From: Candidatus Competibacteraceae bacterium | GTDB taxonomy: Bacteria; Pseudomonadota; Gammaproteobacteria; Competibacterales; Competibacteraceae | NCBI GenBank assembly: GCA_003527885.1 | Contig: DPWB01000183.1 | Span: forward strand, 1 to 6,032 | Direction of reading: 5' to 3' | Length of the DNA stretch: 6,032 nucleotides | Part shown: piece after piece, positions 1 through 6,029 of the stretch | Layout of the letters: the number at the start of each line of letters is the position of its first letter | Position numbering within the stretch: position 1 is the first letter of the stretch | Notes under the pieces: generated by a model | What the model was told of the DNA's origin: nothing | Seen by the model: only the letters and a program-made list of their open reading frames with translations | Database searches by the model: none | Program-made: the position numbers and the translations under genes

Positions 1-2983
1 TGGCCGCGTCCCACAGCCGCAGCGTGCTGTCGGCCCCGGCGGAGGCGAGCCAGCGCCCGTCCGGCGAGAAGGCGCAGCCGTTCACCCAATCCCGGTGCCC
101 GGTCAAGCTGTTAATCTGCGGTGGTGGATGGCGGGCTGGAGCCGAGTTATGCGCCGATGCTGGCTGGCACAGCGCCAGCAGGGAATCGGGCAAACCCGGC
201 TTCACACCCCGCGCGTCGGTCAAATCGCAGCGCAACCATTGGCTGCGATAACAGCGCGCCTCGCTGAAATCGGCCTGTTGCAGTTGGGCGTCCCGAAAGA
301 TTGTGCCGGTCAACTCCGCGCCCACGAAACGGCTTGCCACTGCCCGAATGTCGTTGAGTTCCGCGACCGCCAGCGCGGCCTGGGAAAAATCGGCCCCTTC
401 CAGCGAGACGTGACGGAACACGGCGTTATCCAGCCGCGCTTTCCCCCAGTGGGTCGCGTCTAAATTGAGCGGGGGTTGAGCGGGATCGCCCTCGAAGCGC
501 CAATCACGCAAATCGGCCCCTTGCAGATCAAAGCCGGTCAAGGCAGTGGCCGGATAACCCCGCTGACCAGCCAGCAGGCCGTATTTCAGCGCCAGTTCGC
601 TGGCCTGGGGCCGGTAGCGTTCTCGAATCGTCCGCAAAGTGGCCAGCATCGGCTCGGCATCGTCGGCTTCCAGCAGCAACTGGCCGAGAAAATCCAGCGT
701 TTCCGGGCTGGGCATCGGCAGGGCCACACTTTCTAAATTTCCTTCACGTAAGGCACGGGCCAGAAAAGCCGCCAGAAAAAACTCGTGCAGCGAGGTGTGG
801 GCGAAGCGGAAGCGATCTTCGCCTTCTCGCACCAGAAAGGTGGCGGTGCGCAAATCTTCCTTCAACACATCACGGTGCAGGTTGGTGTAATGCGCGGCGA
901 TGCGGGGCTGGTCGCTCAGGAAATCGATCAGCCATTGCTCCAAATCCACCACCGACCAAGTGCGCGCGCCGCCGCGCCACAAATCGGCGGCGATCCGCTC
1001 CATCAGCAACTGCTTGTGATCCGGCGTCAACTGATGCTTGCCCGCGTCCCGCTCCAGCCAGGAGCGGACCAGATGCCGATACAGCGTGGCCCCGCTCACC
1101 TTGCGCCCTTCCAGCCGCCATTGTTCCAGCAGGTGGATGTTTTCCGCGATCAGGCTCAGCGTGTAGGGGCGTTCGGCCATTTCCGGCAGGTTGTGGATGG
1201 AGCGGATCAACGCCAGCAACTCATCAAGCTCCCGGCCCGGCAGATTGCGGCTGAGATAGGCTCCAATTTGAGACTCGCTGAATGGCAGCAGCAACAACGC
1301 CCGATAGTCCTGTGGGCGAATGCCTTCGCGGCCTTCGCCGGTTAAGTGCGTCGTCTGATCGCGCAAGGTGCGGAAGTAGTGCGTGCGGCAGGAAATTAAC
1401 AGCTTGCCGGGATGGGACGGCGCGCTATCGGTTGCGGATTTATTCCCGAATAAGGCGGGCGGCAGAATGCGCCACAGTTCGCGGGTAAACCGTTGTCCGG
1501 CGTGATCGGTCAGATGTACCAACACCTCGTCGAGGCCATCGAACACCACCAGCGCGCCTTCCTGCTGCACCAGTCGGGTGATGTCGGCGGCTTGCAAGGC
1601 TTGCGCGTGGCCGCCGCGCCAGCTTTGGCGGACGATGCAATCGATGATGTCCGCCAGCGGCGGTGATTCCTTGGCGCGCTCGCCGAGATGACGCAGATCG
1701 AGATAGATCGGCAACGGCAGTTCGGGGCGATCACGCCGCGCGGCCAATAGGGCTTGCACCAGCATCTTGCAGGTGGTGGTCTTGCCCATACCGTATTCGC
1801 CAAGCAGCGCGCAGAAGGGCGGCGCCTTGGGATCAGAGGCCCAGTCTTGGAGAAATTGCAGGGCATCGAGGCGTTCCTGAGTGGAATCCGCATCGGACTT
1901 GGGAGTACGGCCGCTGCCCAGCTTATCCAGGTAGGCGGGGCGACCTTCAGTTCGCGTCCAGCCTTTTACGCCTGGGTCATCCTCACAAACAGCTTGGCCC
2001 ATCTGCTCCGCTAACTCTTGCGGGCGGGGAGTGCGAGCGGCGGGCGGCGGTTCCGGCGGCGGTTCGACCGCGATATGCTTCTTCACCATTTTGAGGATGG
2101 CCTGAAACAGTTGTTGGGCGAAAGCGTCTTTAGTGTTGTCGATTCCTAGCTGGCTGAAGAAACGCTCCCGATCATCCCGAAAAATCTGCAAGGGTTCCAG
2201 GCCCTTGAGGTCCATTGATCCATTGAAAGCCACCGGTTTTAAGCCGACTGGCGCTGCGCGCCGCCAGGCTAGCGGTGTTTTTTCCGAAGGCAAAAACTGC
2301 GGCAATTCCTTTTCCGTGATGAATTTGCTACCCAAAAATTCCGGGCTGACCAGCAGCAAACCAAAATGGCATTGGGTGATGGCCTGCTGGATTTCATCGC
2401 GCCAGTTTTCGCCGATCAAAATATCGCTGTCCTGCCACGCCTCGAAAGCGTATTCCTTGGCGATGCGCAAGAGGGCTTGCAGACGGTCCAGCAGAGCGTT
2501 CTTGAATTTTGCATCTTTATGCGCGTAGGACACGAAATAGCGGATGACCGGTTTGCCGTCGCGTCGCTCGATTTCTTTTAAAGCCAGCGCATCTTGCGGA
2601 ATGCGCACCTCATCGGCTCGCGGGCGGGTTTCCTCGGTCGAAAACTGTTCCGCCTGCTGGCGGGCCGGACTTTCTCCCGCGAACCAAGCGCGGCGGTTCT
2701 CCACAGCATCCCGCTTGCGGCTGTCCACTTCCAGGCTGAAGGCGATACCGGCTTGCTGGGCTGCTTGGCGCAACCGCTGACGAAACTGGCGGAAGTGGTT
2801 TTGCGCTTGCGTGGCTGGAAATTCGGGAAACAGCGCCGACAAGGCAGCGCCTAGCGGGATTTCCTGCTGCGTGTTGAGCAAAGGCAGCAGGATCTCAACA
2901 CGACTGCGGTCGGATTCGCCGAGTTCCTTGGCCAAGGCGTCCAACTGTGAGCGAATGGCGGGCGAGCTGAGCTTGTCGGTCAT
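1..2983 (-). CDS. TIR-NACHT-pentapeptide-WD40 STAND protein, probable antiphage defence sensor (C-terminus beyond window)
   Basis: Uninterrupted minus-strand frame of 994 codons running off the left edge. Residues 1-125 are mostly helical and charged, with no fold I recognise. Residues 146-300 form a TIR domain: strand A '[10 protein letters not shown]' (149-158), BB-loop-like '[12 protein letters not shown]' (183-194), and 'SKFITEKEL' (219-227), where E226 (or E224) is the likely catalytic glutamate. A proline-rich linker (307-321) follows. NACHT NTPase: Walker A 'GEYGMGKTT' (395-403), Walker B 'VVFDGLDE' (479-486), sensor-1 'LLISCRT' (528-534), and the helical-domain motif '[10 protein letters not shown]' (727-736). 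Residues 815-930 are pentapeptide repeats (for example 'DLQGADLRD', 'LEGADFSQA', 'LQQADFSEA'). Residues 960-994 are a WD40 repeat ending 'LRLWD'; more blades are expected outside. The ATG at 2983 is the only ATG after an in-frame stop at 3011-3013. In known relatives the repeats sense a trigger, NACHT oligomerises and TIR cleaves NAD+. Fold assignment is firm; the defence role is inferred. Confidence 0.9.
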   Translation of the reverse strand, partial: MTDKLSSPAIRSQLDALAKELGESDRSRVEILLPLLNTQQEIPLGAALSALFPEFPATQAQNHFRQFRQRLRQAAQQAGIAFSLEVDSRKRDAVENRRAWFAGESPARQQAEQFSTEETRPRADEVRIPQDALALKEIERRDGKPVIRYFVSYAHKDAKFKNALLDRLQALLRIAKEYAFEAWQDSDILIGENWRDEIQQAITQCHFGLLLVSPEFLGSKFITEKELPQFLPSEKTPLAWRRAAPVGLKPVAFNGSMDLKGLEPLQIFRDDRERFFSQLGIDNTKDAFAQQLFQAILKMVKKHIAVEPPPEPPPAARTPRPQELAEQMGQAVCEDDPGVKGWTRTEGRPAYLDKLGSGRTPKSDADSTQERLDALQFLQDWASDPKAPPFCALLGEYGMGKTTTCKMLVQALLAARRDRPELPLPIYLDLRHLGERAKESPPLADIIDCIVRQSWRGGHAQALQAADITRLVQQEGALVVFDGLDEVLVHLTDHAGQRFTRELWRILPPALFGNKSATDSAPSHPGKLLISCRTHYFRTLRDQTTHLTGEGREGIRPQDYRALLLLPFSESQIGAYLSRNLPGRELDELLALIRSIHNLPEMAERPYTLSLIAENIHLLEQWRLEGRKVSGATLYRHLVRSWLERDAGKHQLTPDHKQLLMERIAADLWRGGARTWSVVDLEQWLIDFLSDQPRIAAHYTNLHRDVLKEDLRTATFLVREGEDRFRFAHTSLHEFFLAAFLARALREGNLESVALPMPSPETLDFLGQLLLEADDAEPMLATLRTIRERYRPQASELALKYGLLAGQRGYPATALTGFDLQGADLRDWRFEGDPAQPPLNLDATHWGKARLDNAVFRHVSLEGADFSQAALAVAELNDIRAVASRFVGAELTGTIFRDAQLQQADFSEARCYRSQWLRCDLTDARGVKPGLPDSLLALCQPASAHNSAPARHPPPQINSLTGHRDWVNGCAFSPDGRWLASAGADSTLRLWDAA

Positions 2984-2997
2984 GGCGACATTACCAT
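2980..2997 (-). other. possible five-codon leader ORF ending in ATGA stop-start overlap
   Basis: In the leader of the TIR-NACHT mRNA, ATG at 2997 opens a frame reading M-V-M-S-P-stop. A second in-frame ATG lies at 2991. Its TGA (2982-2980) overlaps the ATG of the large gene (2983-2981) as ATGA. There is no clear Shine-Dalgarno sequence before either start, so translation of the large gene could depend on termination and restart from this mini-ORF. Such a short ORF may be chance. Confidence 0.25.
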
Positions 2998-3018
2998 GTT
3001 TACGATGTTTTTACGATA
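2991..3018 (+). repeat. three imperfect direct repeats TTACNATR
   Basis: TTACCATG (2991-2998), TTACGATG (3000-3007) and TTACGATA (3011-3018) follow each other with starts 9 and 11 bp apart, given on the plus strand. They cover the -10 element, the likely transcription start and the leader of the TIR-NACHT gene. This could be a repeated operator or a chance product of an AT-rich leader. The spacing is close to one helical turn, which would suit a protein binding one face of DNA. Confidence 0.35.
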
Positions 3019-3044
3019 ATGCCAAAATCCAATTGTGCCGTCAA
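3016..3044 (-). promoter_or_regulatory. sigma-70 promoter of the TIR-NACHT gene
   Basis: On the minus strand, TTGACG (3044-3039; 5 of 6 bases of TTGACA) is followed by exactly 17 bp and then CATTAT (3021-3016; 4 of 6 bases of TATAAT). The expected transcription start is near 3009, about 26 nt before the ATG at 2983. The promoter lies in the gap after modC, so the TIR-NACHT gene can be expressed independently of molybdate uptake. It is the best promoter match I found in the window. Confidence 0.6.
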
Positions 3045-3123
3045 TGCCGCCGATCAATCCCTGGGTGGCGGCGCTTGCTCCCGGCGGAAAGTCGAACCGC
3101 TCGCGCGGGCTTATCGGAACAAA

Positions 3124-4200
3124 TCAGCGCGCTCCCAGATACTGCCAAGCGCGCGCCTTGAACAGGCAATAGACGGTATCGCCGGCGTTCAAATCCAGAT
3201 CGCGAACCGCCTTGACGGTGACCTCGGCCAAGATCGGCACGCCGACATCCACTTCCACCACCATCCGGTCGGCGATGCGCCGCAAGCCCAGAATGCGGCC
3301 CGGCACCTGGTTCTGGATGGTGGTGCCGGCGACGGGATGGCGGGCCAGGGCGACATCGGCGGCGCGCAGCGCGATCCAGGTTTCGGCCCCCGGCGGCAGC
3401 GCCGACAGCGGCAGGTGCAACTCGTGACCGTCGTAGCGCACCGTGGTGCAGCCGAGGTCCGGCTGGTGCCGCTCGACTGTGACTTGCAACACGTTTTCCA
3501 ATCCCAGCGAGCGCGCCAGACCGAGCAGGTGATCCTGGCGGATCAACTCCGAAAACAGGCCCTGACCGAGAATGCGGCCGCCGTCCACGATCGCCAGATG
3601 CGGGGTCAGGTACAGGATTTCGTTGATGGCGTGGCTGACGTAGAGCATCGGCAGGCGCAACTCGTCCCGCACCCGGCGCAGAAACGGCAAGATCTGTTGC
3701 TTGCGGCCCTCGTCCAGCGCCGCCAGCGGTTCGTCCAGCAACAGCAGGCGGGGAGAGGCCAGCAGGGTCCGGCCCAGCGCCACCCGCTGCCGCTCGCCGC
3801 CGGAGAGATGGCGTGGCCGGCGGCGCAGCAGCGGGCCGATGTCCAGCAACTCCACGATTTGCCCCGGCGCGAACCGCCGTTCCGCCGACGGCAACAGCGT
3901 GAAGCCGTACAGTAAATTGCGCTCGACCGAGAGATGGGGAAACAACTGGCTGTCCTGGAACACCAGCCCGATCCGGCGGCGGTGCGGCGGCACGTCGATG
4001 CCCCGGCGGGAGTCGAACAGCGTCGCGCCGTCCAGATCGACGAAGCCGCGCTGCGGGCGGACCAGGCCGGCGATGGCGCGCAGCAGCGTGCTCTTGCCGC
4101 AACCGGAAGGGCCGAACAAACCGCTGACCGGCCGTTCCAGCGCCAGTTGAGCTTGCAAGGTGAAAGAACCTTGCCGGAGTTCCAAATCGAGTTGGAGCAT
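3124..4200 (-). CDS. modC: ModC, molybdate ABC transporter ATP-binding protein
   Basis: The 358-residue ATPase of the molybdate importer sits on the cytoplasmic face of the membrane and powers uptake through ModB. All ABC motifs are intact: Walker A 'GPSGCGKST' (30-38), Q-loop Q82 in 'LVFQDSQLFPHL', signature 'LSGGERQ' (132-138), Walker B 'LLLLDEP' (152-158) and H-loop H190. Residues from about 291 to 355 form a C-terminal TOBE/Mop domain ('AGTTIQNQVPGRI', 'VEVDVGVPILAEVT'), which in the family binds molybdate and regulates the ATPase. The length is close to E. coli ModC. I chose the ATG at 4200 because it overlaps the modB stop by one base (TAATG) and begins at the family's usual point ('MLQLDLELRQG'). 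An in-frame ATG at 4260 would lie inside modB and is unlikely. It is the last gene of modABC, and no strong U-tract terminator follows. Confidence 0.96.
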   Translation of the reverse strand: MLQLDLELRQGSFTLQAQLALERPVSGLFGPSGCGKSTLLRAIAGLVRPQRGFVDLDGATLFDSRRGIDVPPHRRRIGLVFQDSQLFPHLSVERNLLYGFTLLPSAERRFAPGQIVELLDIGPLLRRRPRHLSGGERQRVALGRTLLASPRLLLLDEPLAALDEGRKQQILPFLRRVRDELRLPMLYVSHAINEILYLTPHLAIVDGGRILGQGLFSELIRQDHLLGLARSLGLENVLQVTVERHQPDLGCTTVRYDGHELHLPLSALPPGAETWIALRAADVALARHPVAGTTIQNQVPGRILGLRRIADRMVVEVDVGVPILAEVTVKAVRDLDLNAGDTVYCLFKARAWQYLGAR

Positions 4201-4910
4201 TACCCGCGACGATTGCCCAGCATCCGCTCCACCCGGCGCGCCCCCAGTTCGCTGGCCCACAGCGCCGCCAGCGCCAGCAGGCCGGAAATGACCGCCAACC
4301 GCAGCGCCGGGCCATCGCCGCCGGGCGTCTGGGTATAGCTATAGATCGCCAGCGGCAGGGTGCGGGTTTCGCCGGCCACGTTGCCGACGAAGGTCACGGT
4401 CGCGCCGAACTCGCCCAGGCTGCGGGCGAAGGCCAGCACCAGTCCGGTCAGAATGCCCGGCAGCGCCAGCGGCACGGTCACGGTCAGCCAGACCCGCAGC
4501 GGCCCCGCCCCCAGGGTGCGCGCCGCGTCTTCCAGGCGCGGTTCGACCAGCGTCACCGCGAGACGCACCGCCCGCACCATCAACGGAAAGGCCATCAGCG
4601 CCGAGGCGATGACCGCGCCTTGCCAGGTAAACGCGAAAGTCACGCCCCAGGTTTCGTACAGCCAGCGGCCCAGCGGCCCGTTCCGACCCAGCAACAGCAG
4701 CAGCAGATAGCCCGGAACCACCGGCGGCAACACCAGCGGCAAGTGGACCAACCCGTCCACGAGAGCTTTGCCGGGAAAGCGGACCCGCGCCAGCAGCCAA
4801 CCGGTCACGAGCCCCGGCACGGCGATCAGCGCGGTGCACCACAGCCCGATCTTGAGCGACAGCCACAGCGCGGTCAGCTCTTCGGGTGTGGGTTGCAACA
4901 AGAACCACAC
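4200..4910 (-). CDS. modB: ModB, molybdate ABC transporter permease
   Basis: This 236-residue inner-membrane permease carries molybdate from ModA across the membrane. About five hydrophobic segments are visible (roughly residues 13-40, 53-76, 93-116, 143-164 and 202-222). The family-typical 'HLPLVLPPVVPGYLLLL' lies at 56-72, and the cytoplasmic EAA loop that docks on the ATPase begins 'EDAARTLGAGPLRVW' at 127-141. 'FARSLGEFGATVTFVGN' (161-177) and 'GETRTLPLAIY' (180-190) are close to E. coli ModB. The start is GTG at 4910, 6 nt after the modA stop, with only a weak ribosome binding site, so translational coupling to modA is likely. The TAA stop shares one base with the modC ATG. The GTG start rests on operon spacing and alignment to family length. 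Confidence 0.95.
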   Translation of the reverse strand: MWFLLQPTPEELTALWLSLKIGLWCTALIAVPGLVTGWLLARVRFPGKALVDGLVHLPLVLPPVVPGYLLLLLLGRNGPLGRWLYETWGVTFAFTWQGAVIASALMAFPLMVRAVRLAVTLVEPRLEDAARTLGAGPLRVWLTVTVPLALPGILTGLVLAFARSLGEFGATVTFVGNVAGETRTLPLAIYSYTQTPGGDGPALRLAVISGLLALAALWASELGARRVERMLGNRRG

Positions 4911-4916
4911 GGCCAG

Positions 4917-5738
4917 CTAACGGTCGAGCACGGTGAAGCCGTACTGGCGGAACACGTTGGCCGCTGCCGACGCGTGCAAAAAATCCAGAAAGCCTTGCGC
5001 CGACGGTTTGGCCCCTTGCACCAAAGCGACCGGATAGAGCACCGGCGAATGGGTGTCGGCCGGAAAGACGCCGAGCACTTCCACCTTGTCGGACAGCTTG
5101 GCGTCGGTTTCGTAGACGATGCCGGCGGCGCATTCGCCGCGCTCCACGAAGGCCAGCGCCGAGCGCACATCCGAGGCGGCGGCCAGACGCGGTTCCAGCG
5201 CCGTCCACCAGCCGAGCGCCGTCAGGGCTTGTTGGCCGTATTGGCCGACGGGCACCGATGCGTCGCACGAGCACCAGCGGCCTTGAAACGCGCCGGGCAG
5301 ATCGAAGCCTTTTTCCAACTTCACCGGGAACGCCTTGCCCTTGGGGGCGATCAGCACCAGCCGGTTGCCGAGCAGGTTGCGGCGGCTGGGCTTGCTGATC
5401 TTGTTCTTGCTATCCAGATAATCCATCCATTTCAAATCGGCGGAGACGAACACGTCCGCCGGCGCGCCCCGTTCGATTTGTTGGGCCAGCGCGGAACTGG
5501 CGGCGAAAGAGGTCATGACCTTGACGCCTTGCTGCTGTTCGTACCGCGCGGCGAGGTCTTGCAGGGCGTTGGTGAGGCTGGCGGCGGCGAACACGGTGAT
5601 CCGATCCGCCGCCCAAGCGGGAGGGATCAGCCCGGCCACCAGCCAAAGCAAGCCGATTCGCAGCCGGCGGACTCCCCGTTTCCGCGCTGAAGCCAGCCGG
5701 ATCAGCGCCGGCCACGCCGCTTCGTCCCGTCCCCTCAT
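4917..5738 (-). CDS. modA: ModA, periplasmic molybdate-binding protein
   Basis: This 273-residue substrate-binding protein of the molybdate importer is exported to the periplasm. Residues 19-43 form a signal peptide: basic 'RKRGVRRLR', a hydrophobic core, then AWA with likely cleavage before A44. The mature protein opens 'DRITVFAAASLTNALQDLA', nearly the E. coli ModA start. Positions matching the oxyanion ligands of E. coli ModA are present: S54, S81 in 'SFAASS', V164 in 'SVPVGQY' (alanine in E. coli), V191 in 'SDVRSAL' and Y209 in 'GIVYETDA'. 'GAPADVFVSADLKWMDYL' (91-108) is also family-typical. Residues 155-160 (WCSCDA) break the usual 'LxxGD' strand (see findings). ATG at 5738 is the only ATG after the in-frame stop at 5763-5765; GGGA lies about 8 nt upstream. 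The long basic stretch before the signal core is unusual but has no better alternative start. Confidence 0.95.
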   Translation of the reverse strand: MRGRDEAAWPALIRLASARKRGVRRLRIGLLWLVAGLIPPAWAADRITVFAAASLTNALQDLAARYEQQQGVKVMTSFAASSALAQQIERGAPADVFVSADLKWMDYLDSKNKISKPSRRNLLGNRLVLIAPKGKAFPVKLEKGFDLPGAFQGRWCSCDASVPVGQYGQQALTALGWWTALEPRLAAASDVRSALAFVERGECAAGIVYETDAKLSDKVEVLGVFPADTHSPVLYPVALVQGAKPSAQGFLDFLHASAAANVFRQYGFTVLDR

Positions 5739-5760
5739 GATGCTTTCCCATCCGCCAAAG

Positions 5761-5783
5761 CGTTAATAAAGTAATATCTAGCG
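5761..5783. promoter_or_regulatory. AT-rich pseudo-palindrome, putative ModE-type operator for modABC
   Basis: This 23-bp site lies 22 bp before the modA ATG, in otherwise GC-rich DNA. On the plus strand it reads CGTTAATAA, 5 bp, then ATATCTAGCG overlapping the right arm. The 9-base arms CGTTAATAA and CGCTAGATA (read inward from the two ends) agree at 6 of 9 positions. The layout of CG-TTA and AT-rich arms with a short spacer resembles E. coli ModE operators, where molybdate-bound ModE represses modABC. No ModE gene is visible, so the regulator is inferred. A weak promoter (-35 ATGACG at 5794-5789, -10 TTTATT at 5770-5765) would overlap the site. Confidence 0.45.
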
Positions 5784-5842
5784 CCGGTCGTCATTCCCCG
5801 TTCCCGCCGCCATCGGGCAAAGGTGATATGCGGGCGGTCAAC

Positions 5843-5865
5843 CGTTAGATACTACTCCCTAGCCG
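5843..5865. promoter_or_regulatory. second copy of the putative operator, opposite orientation
   Basis: The plus strand starts CGTTAGATACTACT at 5843. The minus-strand reading of the site at 5761-5783 starts CGCTAGATATTACT. The two agree at 12 of the first 14 positions and 15 of 23 overall. The centres are 82 bp apart, about eight helical turns, so the pair could support looping or serve the two divergent transcription units. The right half (CCCTAGCCG) is poorly palindromic, so this is a weaker site than the one next to modA. Confidence 0.4.
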
Positions 5866-5879
5866 GCTTTCGGAACCAC

Positions 5880-5927
5880 CCGCCCCATGGTGATTTCGGT
5901 ATGGTGATCTATAGGCTGGCGGGGCGG
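5880..5927 (+). repeat. 7-bp GC inverted repeat enclosing two ATGGTGAT direct repeats
   Basis: CCGCCCC (5880-5886) pairs perfectly with GGGGCGG (5921-5927). The 34-nt interval holds ATGGTGAT twice (5887-5894 and 5901-5908), 14 bp apart. In RNA the stem would close a structured loop. The right arm can also pair with CCACCCC (5932-5938), with one mismatch, so alternative folds exist. The function is unknown; it may be part of a leader RNA or a protein site. Confidence 0.35.
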
Positions 5928-5932
5928 ATGCG
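5917..5932 (+). promoter_or_regulatory. possible sigma-54 (-24/-12) promoter for the plus-strand gene
   Basis: TGGC (5917-5920) and ATGC (5928-5931) have the GG and GC dinucleotides in the -24/-12 spacing of the consensus TGGCAYRNNNNTTGC. The middle bases are GC-rich and do not fit the AY part. Transcription would start near 5943 and include both hairpins. I saw no TGT-N10-ACA NifA-type enhancer upstream. A chance match is quite possible in this base composition. Confidence 0.2.
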
Positions 5933-5955
5933 CCACCCCGACAACGCCGGCCAGT

Positions 5956-5999
5956 GAAACTCTTAGCCCGCTAGCGGCTGGGAGTTTCTGAAATCCCAG
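5956..5999 (+). promoter_or_regulatory. two mutually exclusive hairpins in the leader of the plus-strand gene
   Basis: Hairpin A (5956-5988) pairs the arm starting GAAACTC with the arm ending GAGTTTC: 13 bp including two G-U pairs, with a 7-nt loop (CGCTAGC). Hairpin B (5978-5999) pairs CTGGGA-G-TTT with AAATCCCAG, with one bulged G and a CTG triloop. B uses nearly all of the right arm of A, so only one can form at a time. On the minus strand A would carry two C-A mismatches, so the plus-strand RNA is favoured. Neither is followed by a U-tract, so a plain intrinsic terminator is unlikely. The Shine-Dalgarno sequence starts 18 nt downstream. Confidence 0.5.
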
Positions 6000-6029
6000 T
6001 TGAGCCATGCCAGCACGAGGAACAAAGCG

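Larger units (their letters stand above)
5739..6029. other. divergent intergenic regulatory region between modA and a plus-strand gene
   Basis: These 291 bp have no convincing coding frame. From modA outward they contain the modA ribosome binding region, two inverted operator-like sites, a GC-rich inverted repeat with internal direct repeats, a -24/-12-like motif, two overlapping hairpins, and a good Shine-Dalgarno sequence before ATG at 6030. In E. coli the divergent neighbour of modABC is modE. The same position here would suit a molybdenum-responsive gene, but only one codon of it is visible. Confidence 0.7.

Noticed and set aside
785..1345. 186-residue plus-strand frame and other plus-strand frames over 1-2983
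   Set aside because: They are the reverse reading of the TIR-NACHT gene, which is open over the full 2983 bases and has clear domain motifs.
3046..3072. Inverted repeat GGCGGC/GCCGCC after modC as a terminator
   Set aside because: The stem is only 6 bp with a 15-nt loop and no U-tract, and it abuts the -35 element of the next gene. A chance GC repeat is as likely.
3019..3915. 298-residue plus-strand open frame
   Set aside because: It is antisense to modC, whose ATPase motifs are complete. The composition (many Q, R, A) is typical of a shadow frame.
3041..4315. 424-residue minus-strand frame overlapping modC
   Set aside because: It is a different frame from modC with arginine- and alanine-rich sequence and no family features; it is a GC-rich shadow.
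4339..5274. 311-residue minus-strand frame across modA and modB
   Set aside because: It is out of frame with both genes and rich in R, G and A. It begins inside modA at the unusual WCSC stretch, but has no recognisable domain.
4620..5690. 356-residue plus-strand open frame
   Set aside because: It is antisense to modA and modB, which match their families end to end. Its product is low-complexity, rich in Q, R, G and H, as expected from the reverse of GC-rich codons.
5813..5841. TTGACC (minus strand, 5841-5836) as -35 of a modA promoter
   Set aside because: There is no acceptable -10 hexamer 16-19 bp downstream; the region there is GC-rich.
5956..5988. Hairpin as an intrinsic terminator
   Set aside because: There is no run of T after the stem on either strand, and it sits just before a ribosome binding site on the plus strand.
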